DNA from: PALSA-607 sp963825425
GTDB taxonomy: Bacteria; Actinomycetota; Actinomycetes; Acidothermales; Acidothermaceae
Reading direction: 5' to 3'
Assembly (NCBI GenBank): GCA_963825425.1
Contig: CAWGTF010000011.1
Coordinates: forward strand, 62,001 to 126,000
Length of the DNA: 64,000 bases
This document shows positions 8,338-19,464 of the stretch, one piece after another. A model generated the notes under the pieces. The model was not told where the DNA came from. It worked only from the letters and a program-made list of their open reading frames with translations, and did no database searches. The position numbers and the translations under genes were made by a program. Within the stretch, counting starts at the first letter, position 1. Each line of letters opens with the position of its first letter.

Positions 8338-10167
8338 TTAGTCCATCGTCAGGTGGGTGCGAGCGAAGGTGAGTCTGGGCTTCGGTTTGGCGGATGCGTT
8401 CCTCGACTACGAGTGAGCCGTGGCCGGCGTCGAAGCGGTAGACGGAGAAGTCGGCTCCACGTTGGCGTAGCCGGTCCACGTAGTTTTCGATCTGCCTGAT
8501 CGGGCAGCGCGGATCGTTCGCGCCCGCCGAGATGAAGACGGGCGCTTTGACGTCGTCGACGTACGTGATCGGGGACGACTGCTGATAACGATCGGGCACC
8601 TCGTCGGGCGTGCCACCGAACAGTGCGCGGTCGTACGCGCGCAGGCCCTCCATCTCGTCTTCGTAGGCAGCGACGTAGTCGGCCACTGGCACTCCTGCGA
8701 CGCCGACCGACCACGCGTCGGGGGTGAGCCCGAGGCCAAGCAGCGTGAGGAAGCCGCCCCACGATCCGCCGGCGAGCACGATGCGCGACGCGTCCGTCAG
8801 GCCTGATTGCACCGCCCAATCCCGCACGGCGACCAGGTCCTCGAGCTCGGTGAGCCCGACTCGGTGTTCGATCGCGTCGCGCCAGGCCGAGCCGTAGCCG
8901 GTCGAGCCGCGGTAGTTCACCCGGACGACGACGAAGCCCGAATCGACCCATGCCGCGACGCCCGGGAAGAACGCATCGGTGTCGTGGGAGGTCGGTCCGC
9001 CGTGCACGAGGAACACGGTCGGGAGCGCAGGGGCGGGTCTACGGCCAGCAGCGGACGTGTTGAGCGGCTTCGAGATCAGCGCGTGGATGCGCCCGCCCGG
9101 GCCGTCGACCCAGGTATCTGAGACCGGCACCGATTCGGGTGCGACCTCCCCCGGCGGGCGGATCACCACGCGGCCGCGCGAATCGCGCACGGCCGGCGGC
9201 TCGGCACCCGACGACCACATGAATTCCACGACCCCGTCGGGTCGCGCGGTTGCTCCGGCAATGGTGCCGGCCTGGATCTCGATGGGGTGGAGCGACCCGG
9301 TTGCAAGGTCGTAGCGATACAGCGAGCTGCGAGCCTCATATTCGTGGAGCACGAGCAGGGCGGCGGCGTCCGGGAACCAGTGTGCGGAAACGTCCCCAGG
9401 CAGATCGAGGGTGAGGGGCTGTTCCGCCCCGGCCGCGACGTCCCAGATGAACGGCATCCAGCGGCCCAGCCGCTCGTGTCGGCAGATGACTCGCGAGTCC
9501 CCAGCGACGGGCGCGAAGGCGACCGCTTCGAGACCGCGGCCAGGTCCGTCGAGGAGGTCTGCGACCGCAACGCCGTCCGCGACCCGGAGAACTCGCAGTG
9601 CGGGATGCCTCGTGTCGCCGTGTTCGCTGTGCTCGATCGCGAACAGCGTGCCATCGCGCGAGAGAGCACTGACGCTCGCGTGTTGGGTGTGCGAGTAGAG
9701 CAGGCGCGCGTCATGGTCAGGCGTTGCCGCGTAGATAGCCGCGCCCTCGTCCGTTGACCGCCCGATGATCGCAAGACCGTCAGGGCCTAGACAAAGCCCG
9801 CTCGGATACGACGGCGGCAGGCCGGGCACTGCGTCTGGGGCGGCTGGTGGTCCGCTCGAGACGAGGGCGCCCTCGAACGGGATCTTGCGCCAGACACCGA
9901 ACTCGTCGCCGTCGTGGTCGTCGAACCACCAGATCCACTCACCGGTTGGATCGATCGCGGCCAGGGTGGTTCCGTTGCTCGCGCGGTGACCTGCTCGGTT
10001 GCTCCGGTGGTGCGATCCCAGGTGTAGATCTCGAACGTCCCGCTCGCGTTACTGACAAAGACGCAGTGGTCGGGATGCAGGACGGCCCACTCGGGCAGCG
10101 ACATCCGCGCGGCGTGGAAACGTGCTTTCCACCGCGCGTCGGACGAGGAATCGGCCGCTGGAGTCAT
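8338..10167 (-). CDS. S9-family prolyl oligopeptidase / acylaminoacyl-peptidase-like serine peptidase (frameshifted)
   Basis: Cytoplasmic serine peptidase cleaving short peptides, about 609 aa. An N-terminal beta-propeller (for example DHCVFVSNASGTFEIYTWDR and RYDLATGSLHPIEI) is followed by the alpha/beta-hydrolase domain. The catalytic Ser is in GGSWGGFL, Asp in SAGANDPRCP and His in DAGHGS. The oxyanion-region stretch VFLVHGGPTSHD is also present. ATG 10167 overlaps the upstream stop as ATGA. Frameshifts fall near 9985 and 8377. Correcting the second gives the family-like tail LTFARTHLTMD and a stop at 8338. Uncorrected, the frame runs into the repeat block. Confidence 0.9.
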
Positions 10168-10436
10168 TCGGAAGATTGGGAACGCGGGGTGCCCCGGCCG
10201 ATACCGAAGGCGCGAGCCCATCGGCGTCCCGGCCGTTTGCTGTTCTCCCAGGCCAGCGCGCACATCGCGCACGCGTCCTGGGGCGGCCGGTCGGAGCACT
10301 CACCTTCGACGATCAGTTCGGCTCCGCAGTAGGCGGTGGTCACCTCGCCGACGGAAAGGCGCGGGGGCGGGTAGCCATGCTTCACCGGCCCGATGTTCGA
10401 CCAGGTTGCGGTCTCGGAGGCCGGTTGCGGGTTCAT
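10164..10436 (-). CDS. Small Cys-rich protein, unknown function
   Basis: A 90 aa protein starting at ATG 10436 and ending in an ATGA overlap with the S9 peptidase, so the two are translationally coupled. The middle carries four Cys, in AYCGAELIV, EGECSDRP and DACAMCALAW, spaced like a small zinc-binding knuckle. The N-terminus (VKHGYPPPRLSVGEVTTAYCG) resembles actinobacterial short zinc-ribbon proteins, but I cannot assign a family. It might bind metal or nucleic acid. No function is claimed. Confidence 0.6.
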   Translation of the reverse strand: MNPQPASETATWSNIGPVKHGYPPPRLSVGEVTTAYCGAELIVEGECSDRPPQDACAMCALAWENSKRPGRRWARAFGIGRGTPRSQSSE

Positions 10437-10526
10437 CGTGCCACCGTACGTCAGCGTTAGGTGGCAGCACGAGACGGCCAGCCCAGTCCCGTCCAAACGG
10501 GCGTAAATGCGGCGCGAGGCGGTACT

Positions 10527-13500
10527 GTGACCGCCATCGCGACGGGGACACCGATTCGACACGGATCCGCTGGCGGCCGGGGGAGCTACGGGCTGCGGGT
10601 CCTCTTTGTGGTGGCCGCAGTCGCCTTCGCCGCACTTGTCGTGCTCCCGCGTGGGAGCGTTGCCGCGGACCAACTGAGCTTCCCCGCCGCGAACGGCCAG
10701 ATCGGCAGCCCCGCAACGATCGTCACCGATCCCACTGCCACCGACGGGCAGGCCGTGCAGTTCACTGCACCGACCCCCGACAGCGCAGGGTTCGTGCATC
10801 CGGGAATCCTGGTCGACCCCTCGCAGCTCAGCTTCGTGCAGACCGAGATCGCGCAAGGCGCTAGTCCGTGGGCGCCCGCGCTTGCGAGTGTCAATCCGTT
10901 CTACACGAACCTCAGTTATGTGTCGCGCCCGTTCGCCGTAGTCGACTGCACCGCGAACGCGACCAGCTGCACGAGCGTTGTCGGGGATGCGATCGCGGCG
11001 TACACCTTCGCCTTGCTCTACTCCTACAGCACCGCACCTGATCGAGCGAAGTACGCGAACGCAGCTATCGCCATCATGAATGGCTGGTCGGCGACACTCA
11101 CCAGCGCGAACGGCAACCAGGCGCGCCTCGACCTAGCGTGGTCGGCCGAGGTATTCCCGCGTGCTGCCGAGATCTTGCGTTACACGTTCACGCCTGGCTC
11201 CGGCGACCAGGTTCTGGATGTCAACGCGTTCACCAACATGCTGAACAACGTTTACGTGCCCAACATCGTCGCTGGTGACCCGTCGTCGAACGGGAACTGG
11301 GAGCTGTCGATGGCGGACGGCCTGATCAACATCGGCGTCTTCACCGACAACCGGAGCGTCTTCAACTCAGGTGTGGCCATGTGGCAGGCGCGAGTGCCGG
11401 CCTACATCTATCTCAGTACCGACAACGGCGGAAACGGTCAGCCGATCACGCCGCCTGGCGGGCTCTACAGCAACCCGGCGGCCCTCACCTGCTTCTGGCT
11501 GGGCCTCGGAACGAACCGGACCACCTGCACGGTGCCGACTGGCTTCACGTATTACTCCGGCATGACCCAGGAAACCTGCCGTGACATGTCGCACCCGATG
11601 GAAGGCCTCGGGGCCATGGTCAACGCCGCGGAGACTGCTCGGTTGCAGGGCGTTGACCTGTACGGCGAGCAGGAGCAGCGCATTACCGATGCCTACGAGT
11701 ACACCGCCGCCTACGACAACCAGTACCTGACTACTGGCGCGTGGCCGACGCTGCCTTGCTTCGGGCAACCTGGTTCGTACTCAGGGCAAGGCGGCGACGG
11801 TACCGGCGGGAGCAGCTACATGTACGGCTGGGAGATCGCCTACAACGAGTACGCAAACCGCCTCGACGTCCCGATGCCGAACACGCTCGCGATGATCCAG
11901 CGGTTGCGGCCGACCGGTGGCGTGAACGCGACCGATTGGGAGACGTTGGCGAACGTCGGGCCGTCCGCGCCGGGCGCATGCGCAGCACCGGACATCCGAT
12001 CGGGCACCGACACGATGACGGTGACCGTACCTGCGGATGGCACCTATCAGTTGTGGTCGCGGCTGAATCCGACCGACCCCAGCAACACCTCCTACGCAGT
12101 CGAGGTCGACGGCGGCTGCCCGATCGACATTGGCGGCGCGAGTATGCCCGCTGGCCAATGGACGTGGGTCAACTACCAAAACGGGGACTCGACGTCGACC
12201 GTCAGCGTGTCACTGACGGCGGGAACGCACACGCTGGAACTCATCGGTGGCACTTCGGGACTGGCACTCGACAGCGTGCTGTTGGTCACCGACCCGGCGT
12301 GCGTGCCCGTCGACTTCGGCGACAACTGCGGGCCGGCTGGCCTCGGGCCGCTGGACACGACGGCACCGACGACCGCGCTGACGGCCCCTAACGATGGTGA
12401 CACTGTGTCTGGGCGAGTTGCACTCACCGCGAACGCCGACGACGACACCGCGATTGCACGGGTCAGCTTCCTCGTCGACGGCTCGGTCGTCGGCAACACA
12501 ACGTCGGCTCCGTACACGTTCTCGTGGAACAGCACGACGGTCGCAGATGGCCCGCACACCGTGCAATCGCGCGCCTACGACACGGCAGGCAACAGCACCG
12601 AGTCGGAATCGATCTCGATCTCGACCCTGAACGCTGACACGACGCCGCCCTCAGCGGCGAGCGGTCTGATCGCCACCGCTACCAGCGCCACGTCGGTCGG
12701 TCTCACGTGGACCGCTGCCACCGACGGTGTTGGCGTGACGAAGTACCTCGTGTACCGGAACGGAACGCAGGTCGGTACGTCGCCGTCCACCAGCTACAGC
12801 GATACCGGCCTGACTCAGCTCACTCCATACACCTACACCGTCTACGCGACTGATGCCGCGGGCAACGTCGGACCGGTCAGCGACCCCAGCACCGCGACCA
12901 CTCCCGACGGCACTCCGCCGACTGCACCAGGAAGTCTTACGGCCACGGCCGCGTCGGCCACCCAAGTCAATCTCACGTGGACCGCGGCCACCGACAACAT
13001 CGGGGTGACCGGCTACCTGTTGAGTCGCGGTGGTGTGCAGATCAACACGTCGACCGGGTTCACGTTCGCCGACTCTGGCCTCACGGCTGGCACCAGCTAC
13101 ACCTACGCCATTGCCGCGGTCGACGCCGCCGGCAATGTCGGGCCAACGAAGACCGTCACGATCACGATGCCGGCGGCGACCGGAGCGGGTTGGGCCGGCG
13201 CGTACTTCGCCAACACCACATTGAGCGGTGCCGCGATCAGCCGCGTCGATCCGACGATCAACTTCTCGTGGGGAACCGGCTCTCCGATTTCTGGCATCGG
13301 CGCCGACAACTTCAGTGCCCGCTGGACAGGCCAACTCACGCCGGCGAAGACCGGTACATACACCTTCTACACGCAAGCCGACGGTGGTGTCCGTCTGTAC
13401 ATCAACGACAAGCTCGTCATCAACCACTGGACGGCGGGCGCTAACAATCAGAGCACGACGTTTGGGTTGACGGCGGGAACGGCTGCGAACGTTCGGTTGG

Positions 13501-14023
13501 AGTATTTCGACACCACCGGAACGGCAACCGCACAACTGCTGTGGTCGGGACCGAGCGTCGCCAAGGCCATCGTTCCTTCCACCGTCGATGAAGACTGCGT
13601 CAGCTGGATTGACCGCGACCTACTTCACTGGCACCAGCCTCACGACGTCCGCTGTGGTGAGGCTCGACGACACGCGTCAACTTCAGCTGGGGAACGGGCT
13701 CGCCCGATTCTCGTGTTCCCGTCGACAACTTCTCGGCGCGGTGGACCGGCAAGATCAAGCCCACGAAGACCGCCACTTACACGTTCTACACAGACGTCGG
13801 CGGCGGAGTGCGACTGTGGGTCAACGGGCAGGAGCTCGTGAACAACTGGACGCTGCACTCGCTAGCGACCAACACCGGGAAGATCGCGCTCACCGCGGGC
13901 ACGTCGTACGACATCACGATGGAATATCAGGTCGGGACGCAGTCGGCGGTTGCCAAACTGTCGTGGAGCACCTCCAGTGCCGCCAAGACCATCGTTCCGC
14001 AAAGCGTGCTGCGCGACCGATAG
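10527..14023 (+). CDS. Secreted alginate-lyase-family protein with Ig-like, FN3 and PA14 domains (frameshifted)
   Basis: Large extracellular polysaccharide-active protein. GTG 10527 follows GAGGCGG. A hydrophobic signal or anchor segment (VLFVVAAVAFAALVVL) comes next. In order: a lyase-like alpha-helical domain from about residue 90 (FVHPGILVDPSQLSFVQTEI, NGNWELSMADGLINIG) resembling the alginate_lyase family; a jelly-roll sugar-binding-like module near 490-600; a Big-type Ig domain near 610 (SFLVDGSVVGNTTSAPYTFS); two fibronectin III domains (about 704 and 795); and two PA14 domains (about 890 onward). Frameshifts near 13590 and 13700 disrupt the second PA14. The frame resumes with VRLWVNGQELVNNWTLHS and stops at 14023. 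The true substrate cannot be read from sequence. Context suggests a pectic or arabinose-containing polymer. Confidence 0.75.
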
Positions 14024-14140
14024 CGCGCTGACTGCCCCAAACTCGGCGCGGAACGGGCTCGTAAAAGGGCGGGCCAGCCTCAACTTGCGGCCGAACCGGT
14101 CGAATATGGGGGTGAGTCCACCCTCGACCTGGAGCCATCG

Positions 14141-15781
14141 ATGCCGCTGTCACGCACCGCGTCCGATGGTCAAGCGCGGGACAGGCTGTCCGTTTTCGCT
14201 ATCGCCGTCCGACTAACGGACTACCTGATCCCGGCGCTGGCCACCGCCGTGACGCTCATCGTCTTGGCTCTCGTCGGCGCTGCTCCACTCGGTGTCATGG
14301 CTGGCCGGCGTCAGTGCCGTGGTGCTGACCAGTGCCCTGTGCGGCGTGGCTTCCCGGCTGGTCCGTAGTCACCGCAATGCCTCGATGGACGCCGTGCTCA
14401 GCGACCTGCAGCGGATCGCCGGAGGAGACCTCCAGGTGCGCACAGTGGTGACTTCTGAAGGACAGACTGCGCGAGCTCGAGACTGCGGTGCGAGACATCG
14501 TTCTTCAGATGCGCGAATTGGTCTCCGCCGCCAGCCGCTGCGCCGATTTGCTCGCGGGTGGCTGGCAGACCATGAACGAGGTTGCGTGGTCGATGATGAA
14601 CGCGTCAGAGGGCACGGTCGCCGAGGTTGCTGCTGCAGCGCGCGCGGCTGCTGAGGTCTCTCAGAGCATCCAGTTCATCGCGAGCGCCACCGAGGAGACA
14701 ACGGCGACGATGCGTGAGGTCGCGTCGCACGCGATCGACGCATCCGGCCTTGGCCAAGCGGGTGTCGAGCAGATCACCGTCGCGGGCAAGAGCGTGGAAG
14801 ACCTGCGAGGAGCTTCGAAACGAGTCGAGGAGGTCCTTCGACTGATCAACGGAGTGGCCCGCCAGACTCACCTACTTGCGTTGAACGCAACGATCGAGGC
14901 AGCACGGGCCGGCGAGCACGGCCGCGGGTTTGCGGTGGTCGCGAGTGAGGTCAAACTCCTTGCTGAGCAGACTGCGTCCGCCACTGGCAACGTTGCCGCG
15001 ACGATGCGTGAGATCGACGAGGGATCCGAGCACGCTGGATCCTCGATGCACAGTGTCAGCGAGACGATCTACGGAATGAGCACCCGCCAGCACTCCATTG
15101 CCGCGGCTGTCGAGCAGCAGACGTCGACAACTCAAGCAATCGCGCGCAGCACCGCGGACGCCGCGGATCAGTCCGTCGCGCTTGCTTCGAGCGTCCGGTC
15201 ACTCACGAACGCCGTCCGACTCGGCGCGTACGCGGGAGCCAAGGCTCGCACCGTTGCCGCCGAAGTCGCGACCATCGAACAGACCTTGCATTCGATTGTT
15301 GAGCGGTTCCGCTTCGATCGCGTCAACGATGCAGTCGTGGACGTCGCGAGCGGGCCAAAGCGCGCGGTGACCACGTCGAACGGGGTGACGGTCGTCCCGA
15401 ACGAAGTGCTGGGCACCGGAATCAACGAGTGCAACTACGAAGGAACGTGGGGGCACGCGACAGCCAACCTCGAGTCGGACGGCTCGAACGCCCACTCGAG
15501 CATGCCAGGCGACACCTGCACGGTTCGGTTCGTCGGCACCCGCATCAGGTTCTACGGCGTCGTCGCGGCCAACCACGGCAAGGCGTCCCTGGCGGTCGAC
15601 GGGCAAGAGCCGGTCGTCATCGACCAGTACGCACCAGAGCGCGAGCAGGGCGGGCTCGGTTGGCAGAGCCCGGTGCTTGCCGCGCGGCGAGCACGTGTGC
15701 GTGCTCACCGTGCTGGCGGAGTCGAATCCAAGCTCGCGCTACGTGTGGGTGAACGTCGACCGGTTCGAGATCGAATCCTGA
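14141..15781 (+). CDS. Methyl-accepting chemotaxis protein with C-terminal carbohydrate-binding-like domain (frameshifted)
   Basis: Chemoreceptor-type protein. ATG 14141 has GGAG at 14131. Two transmembrane segments (ALATAVTLIVLALVGAA and AGVSAVVLTSALCGVA) are separated by almost nothing, so there is no periplasmic sensor. A HAMP-like linker (LQRIAGGDLQVRTV) leads to the MCP signalling hairpin with INGVARQTHLLALNATIEAA and GRGFAVVASEVKLLAEQ. Instead of ending, the protein continues about 130 residues into a jelly-roll-like module (INECNYEGTWGHA, GTRIRFYGVVAANHGKAS, SSRYVWVNVDRFEI) of the type seen appended to glycoside hydrolases. Frameshifts lie near 14310, 14460 and 15675. The fusion itself does not depend on them, since the signalling and binding parts up to 15670 share one open frame. 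Confidence 0.85.
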
Positions 15782-15842
15782 TCCCTCCGGATCAGCGATT
15801 CTGTCGCGATCATAGGCACCTCCGGCTCGCCTTGGAACGTGT

Positions 15843-17619
15843 TTGGCGGGCTACGATCTCAAGACCGAACGTGCCACAGACTGGTGTGAAGGCAGACCCA
15901 CCTTGGTTGAGCAGCGCAGTGCCCAGTGGTACGCCGGCACCGACCGCAACGCGTACCTTCACCGCGCGTGGATGCGCAGAGGTCTTCCGGCGAATGCGTT
16001 CGATGGCAGACCGCACATCGCCATCGCCAACACGGCGTCCGACCTCACGCCCTGCAACGCGCACCTGAACGAAGTCGCCGAGAGCGTGAAGCAGGGGGTC
16101 TATGAGGCCGGCGGCATTCCGTTGAACCTGCCGGTGGTCTCCTTGGGCGAGACGTTGGTGCGGCCGACCGCGATGTTGTGGCGCAACATGGCCGCGATGG
16201 CGATCGAGGAAATGCTTCGAGCCAACCCGATTGACGGCGTCGTCTTGCTGGGCGGTTGCGACAAGACCATCCCTGCGTTGTTGATGGCCGCCGCATCGGT
16301 CGACCTGCCGGCCGTTGTCATTCCTGGCGGACCGATGCTGAACGGCACGTTCAGAGGCGTGCCGCTCGGGTGCGGCACGGATGTGTGGCGCCTGTCGGAG
16401 GAGGTTCGCGCGGGGACGCTGTCGCAAGAGCAGTTCATCAAGTCGGAGTCCTCGATGATCCGCAGTCGCGGGCACTGCAACACGATGGGCACCGCCTCAA
16501 CGATGGGCTTGCTCGTCGAGGCGCTGGGCATGGTGCTGCCCGGCTTGGCCGGCACGCCCGCTGCTGACAGCCGACTGCTCGAGAGTTCACATGAGACCGG
16601 TCGGCTCGCGGTCGAGATGGTCGCGGCGCAGCGCACTCCGTCGAGCCTGCTGACCAAGGGATCGTTCCTGAATGCGATCGTCGCGCTCGCCGCTATCGGC
16701 GGCTCGACGAACGCGGTCGTGCACCTGCTGGCGATCGCGGGAAGGCTCGGTATCGACCTGCGTCAAGACGACTTCGATGCGGTCGGGTCCGCCGTCCCAC
16801 TGCTCGTCGATCTGCAGCCGTCGGGGCGGTTCTTGATGGAGGATTTCTTCCGCGCTGGGGGCCTCCGCGCAGTACTGCGCGAGGTGCAAGATCTGCTCGA
16901 CCCGGCCGCGCTCACTGTCACCGGCAAACCGCTCGTCGATGAACTCGGCGACGCGCAGATCTGGGATCGCGAGGTCATCCGACCGCGCAGCGACCCCCTG
17001 CAGGCACACGCCGGAATCGCTGTCCTGTATGGGAATCTGGCACCTGATGGCGCGGTGATCAAACCGTCGGCCGCTTCGCCCCATCTCATGAAGCATCGCG
17101 GCAGGGCGATGGTGTTCGACTCGATCGAGGACATGCACGCGCGCATCGACGACCCAGACCTCGACGTCGACGCCGACTCGGTGTTGATCCTGCGCGGGTG
17201 CGGACCCAAGGGCTATCCCGGGATGCCCGAGGTCGCGAACATGCCGCTTCCGACCAAGTTGCTGCAGCAAGGCGTGCGTGACATGGTGCGCATCTGCGAT
17301 GGCCGCATGAGCGGGACGGCGTATGGCACCGTCGTGCTGCACGTGGCGCCCGAGGCGGCGGCGGGCGGCCCGCTTGCATCTGGTTCGTACCGGCGACGTC
17401 ATCGCGCTCGACGTCGCAGCCCGTCGTCTCGACGTCGAGATTGGTGCTGACGAGTTGGCTGCGCGGACGCCAGCTGAAGCAACCGTCAACGCCTACGCGC
17501 GACCAACGCGCGGCTGGGAGCAGCTCTACGTGCAGACGGTGCAGCAGGCCAATCTTGGTGCAGATCTCGACTTTCTGCGGGGCTCCAGCGGCGACAAGGT
17601 GTCGCGCGAATCCCACTGA
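15843..17619 (+). CDS. IlvD/Edd-family sugar-acid dehydratase, probably L-arabinonate/D-xylonate type (frameshifted)
   Basis: Fe-S dehydratase of the dihydroxy-acid/6-phosphogluconate dehydratase family, about 590 aa. The three cluster-ligand Cys are visible in LTPCNAHLNE, LGGCDKTIPA and RGHCNTMGTAS. Other family signatures are VIPGGPMLNG, IGGSTNAVVHLLAI and CDGRMSGTAYGTV. The pattern (SAQWYAGTDRNAYLHRAWM near the N-terminus) is nearer to pentonate dehydratases than to IlvD, and the surrounding arabinose genes support L-arabinonate as substrate, by inference. One frameshift near 17370 precedes the C-terminus (DVIALDVAARRLDVEI). The start is uncertain: TTG 15843, or TTG 15903 just before EQRSAQWY. 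Confidence 0.85.
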
Positions 17620-17636
17620 CAGCAGGCCCGGAATGT

Positions 17637-18650
17637 CTACCTGCGGGGGTCGATGTGCACCTTCGGGCCTGGCCCAGCCCCAGCCGGCCGGTTGCCGGCG
17701 AGCAACTCCGGAACGTCGTCGAGGCCAATCGTTGCGGCAACCAGTGGCCGCGGATCGACCGCGCCAGACGCGTACTGCTCGATCGTTGACGCCAATGCGG
17801 GTGAACCGCTGAGGATCGCGACGGCGGTGATGTCCTTGAACACCATGGCTCGGGTGTCGAGCATGCTCGGCGAACCGGCCAGGCCGATGAACACTGCTCG
17901 CCCACCAGGCTGCACGAGCTCGACGGCCAGCCCTGGTAGCAATGGATCGTTCGATGCGTCGATGACCGCGTCAAAGTGCGCGGCAGGCAGTTGCTGAATG
18001 TCGTAGACGGCGAACCCCCCGAGCGACTCCGCAAACCGCACCGCGCGTTCTGAGCGATCTGCCACCGTGACGTCGGCGCCCTGAGTTGCCGCGAACTGGG
18101 CAGCAAGCAGCCCGATCGTGCCGGCACCCAGGATCAGTACTGGAGTACCTGGCTCGATGGCGGCGCCCCACGCTGCGCGCAACGAATTCGCGCCAGGTTC
18201 GACCATCGCGCCCGCCGTCGCGTCGACCTCGCCCGGTAGCGCGTGCAGCGAGGATGCCGGCACGAGGAGTTGCTCGGCGAGAGCTCCTGGGTAGCGGCCA
18301 CGCAAGCCAACCTCGGACCGGATCTCACAGGCATGGTGGCGACCATGCAGGCACAAATAGCAGTAGCCGCAGCCAATTTGGGTGTCGCCGGTTGTTCGGG
18401 TGCCGATCCATGAGCTCGGAACGTCGTCACCGACAGCCGATACCGTCCCGCACCACTCGTGTCCCAGCCGCACGGGATACGACGAGATTCCGTTGTGGAG
18501 GTACGGCATATGGCCGGTGTAGAACTCGACGTCCGTGCCACATACGCCGACGCGTTCTACGGCGATGACCACCTCGCCGGGCCCGGCGACGGGTGGCGCG
18601 AGATCCTCGACCGCAGCGACTCCAGGCGCTGAGATCACCAAGGCTCGCAT
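17637..18650 (-). CDS. Zinc-dependent medium-chain alcohol/polyol dehydrogenase
   Basis: Intact 337 aa MDR-family NAD(P)-dependent dehydrogenase. The catalytic zinc site is in GVCGTDVEFYTG and RLGHEWCGTV. A structural zinc site is the four-Cys stretch GCGYCYLCLHGRHHAC. The Rossmann fold shows VLILGAGTIGLLAAQFA. It resembles threonine/sorbitol/galactonate-type dehydrogenases, and substrate choice cannot be settled from the sequence. It converges on the dehydratase gene (17 bp apart) and is divergent from the SDR gene. An oxidation step of L-arabinose or a related polyol fits the island. Confidence 0.9.
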   Translation of the reverse strand: MRALVISAPGVAAVEDLAPPVAGPGEVVIAVERVGVCGTDVEFYTGHMPYLHNGISSYPVRLGHEWCGTVSAVGDDVPSSWIGTRTTGDTQIGCGYCYLCLHGRHHACEIRSEVGLRGRYPGALAEQLLVPASSLHALPGEVDATAGAMVEPGANSLRAAWGAAIEPGTPVLILGAGTIGLLAAQFAATQGADVTVADRSERAVRFAESLGGFAVYDIQQLPAAHFDAVIDASNDPLLPGLAVELVQPGGRAVFIGLAGSPSMLDTRAMVFKDITAVAILSGSPALASTIEQYASGAVDPRPLVAATIGLDDVPELLAGNRPAGAGPGPKVHIDPRR

Positions 18651-18757
18651 GAACTGTCCTTCGATCTCGGCTGGTCGCTGTACCTTTGCCGCCCGTAGGG
18701 CGAGATTATCGGACGACGCGTGCGTGCGCGGTGCGCGCTACCTCGGAGGGTTCGACG

Positions 18758-19436
18758 ATGGCACGAACAGCGCTCGTCACCGGCGCACTCAGCGGGCTCG
18801 GTGCCGCATGCGCGGCTCGACTTGCCGACGACGGCATCAAAGTCGTGACGATGGATATTCAGGCGGACGCCGACTTCGTTGTTGACGTTGCAGATCCCGT
18901 TGCCGTCGCGGCGGCCGCGGACCGCATCGGATCCATCGACATTCTCATCAACAGCGCTGGCATCGTCGGGCCGAACATGCCGCTGTGGGAGATCGACCAC
19001 GATGATTGGGCAACCGTCTTCGCGGTCAACGTGTCGGGCACGTTCAATCTGTGCCACGCATTCGTCCCTGGCATGCGATGCGGCTGGATGGGGTCGGATC
19101 GTGAACTTCGCGAGCATGGCTGGCAAGGACGGCAATCCGAACCTGTCGGCGTACTCGGCATCCAAAGGCGCAGTGATCGCCATGACGAAGTCGCTCGGCA
19201 AGGAACTCGCCACCAGTGGCGTTCTGGTGAACGCGATCGCTCCGGCAGTGATCGCAACTCCCATGAACGCGACTAACACACCCGAGGTGCTCGCCTACAT
19301 GACGAATCTGATTCCGATGAAGCGGATGGGCCGACCCGAAGAAGTTGCCGAGCTCGTCGCGTGGCTAACGTCAGACAAGATGACCTTCTCCACCGGAGCG
19401 GTCTTCGACATCAGCGGCGGCCGCGCAACCTACTGA
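18758..19436 (+). CDS. Short-chain dehydrogenase/reductase (frameshifted)
   Basis: NAD(P)-dependent oxidoreductase of about 225 aa. ATG 18758 has a good CGGAGGG at 18744-18750. The Rossmann motif is TGALSGLGAA. Other SDR signatures are INSAGIVGP (NNAG equivalent), IVNFASMAG with the catalytic Ser, and the catalytic YSASK. The C-terminus has GAVFDISGGRATY. One frameshift near 19080 separates the cofactor and catalytic halves. With the Zn-dehydrogenase it provides a second oxidation activity for the sugar pathway. An L-arabinose 1-dehydrogenase or 2-keto-3-deoxy-acid dehydrogenase role is possible but unproven. Confidence 0.88.
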
Positions 19437-19464
19437 GCCGCCTGTTAGCTCGACTGGCGAGCGA

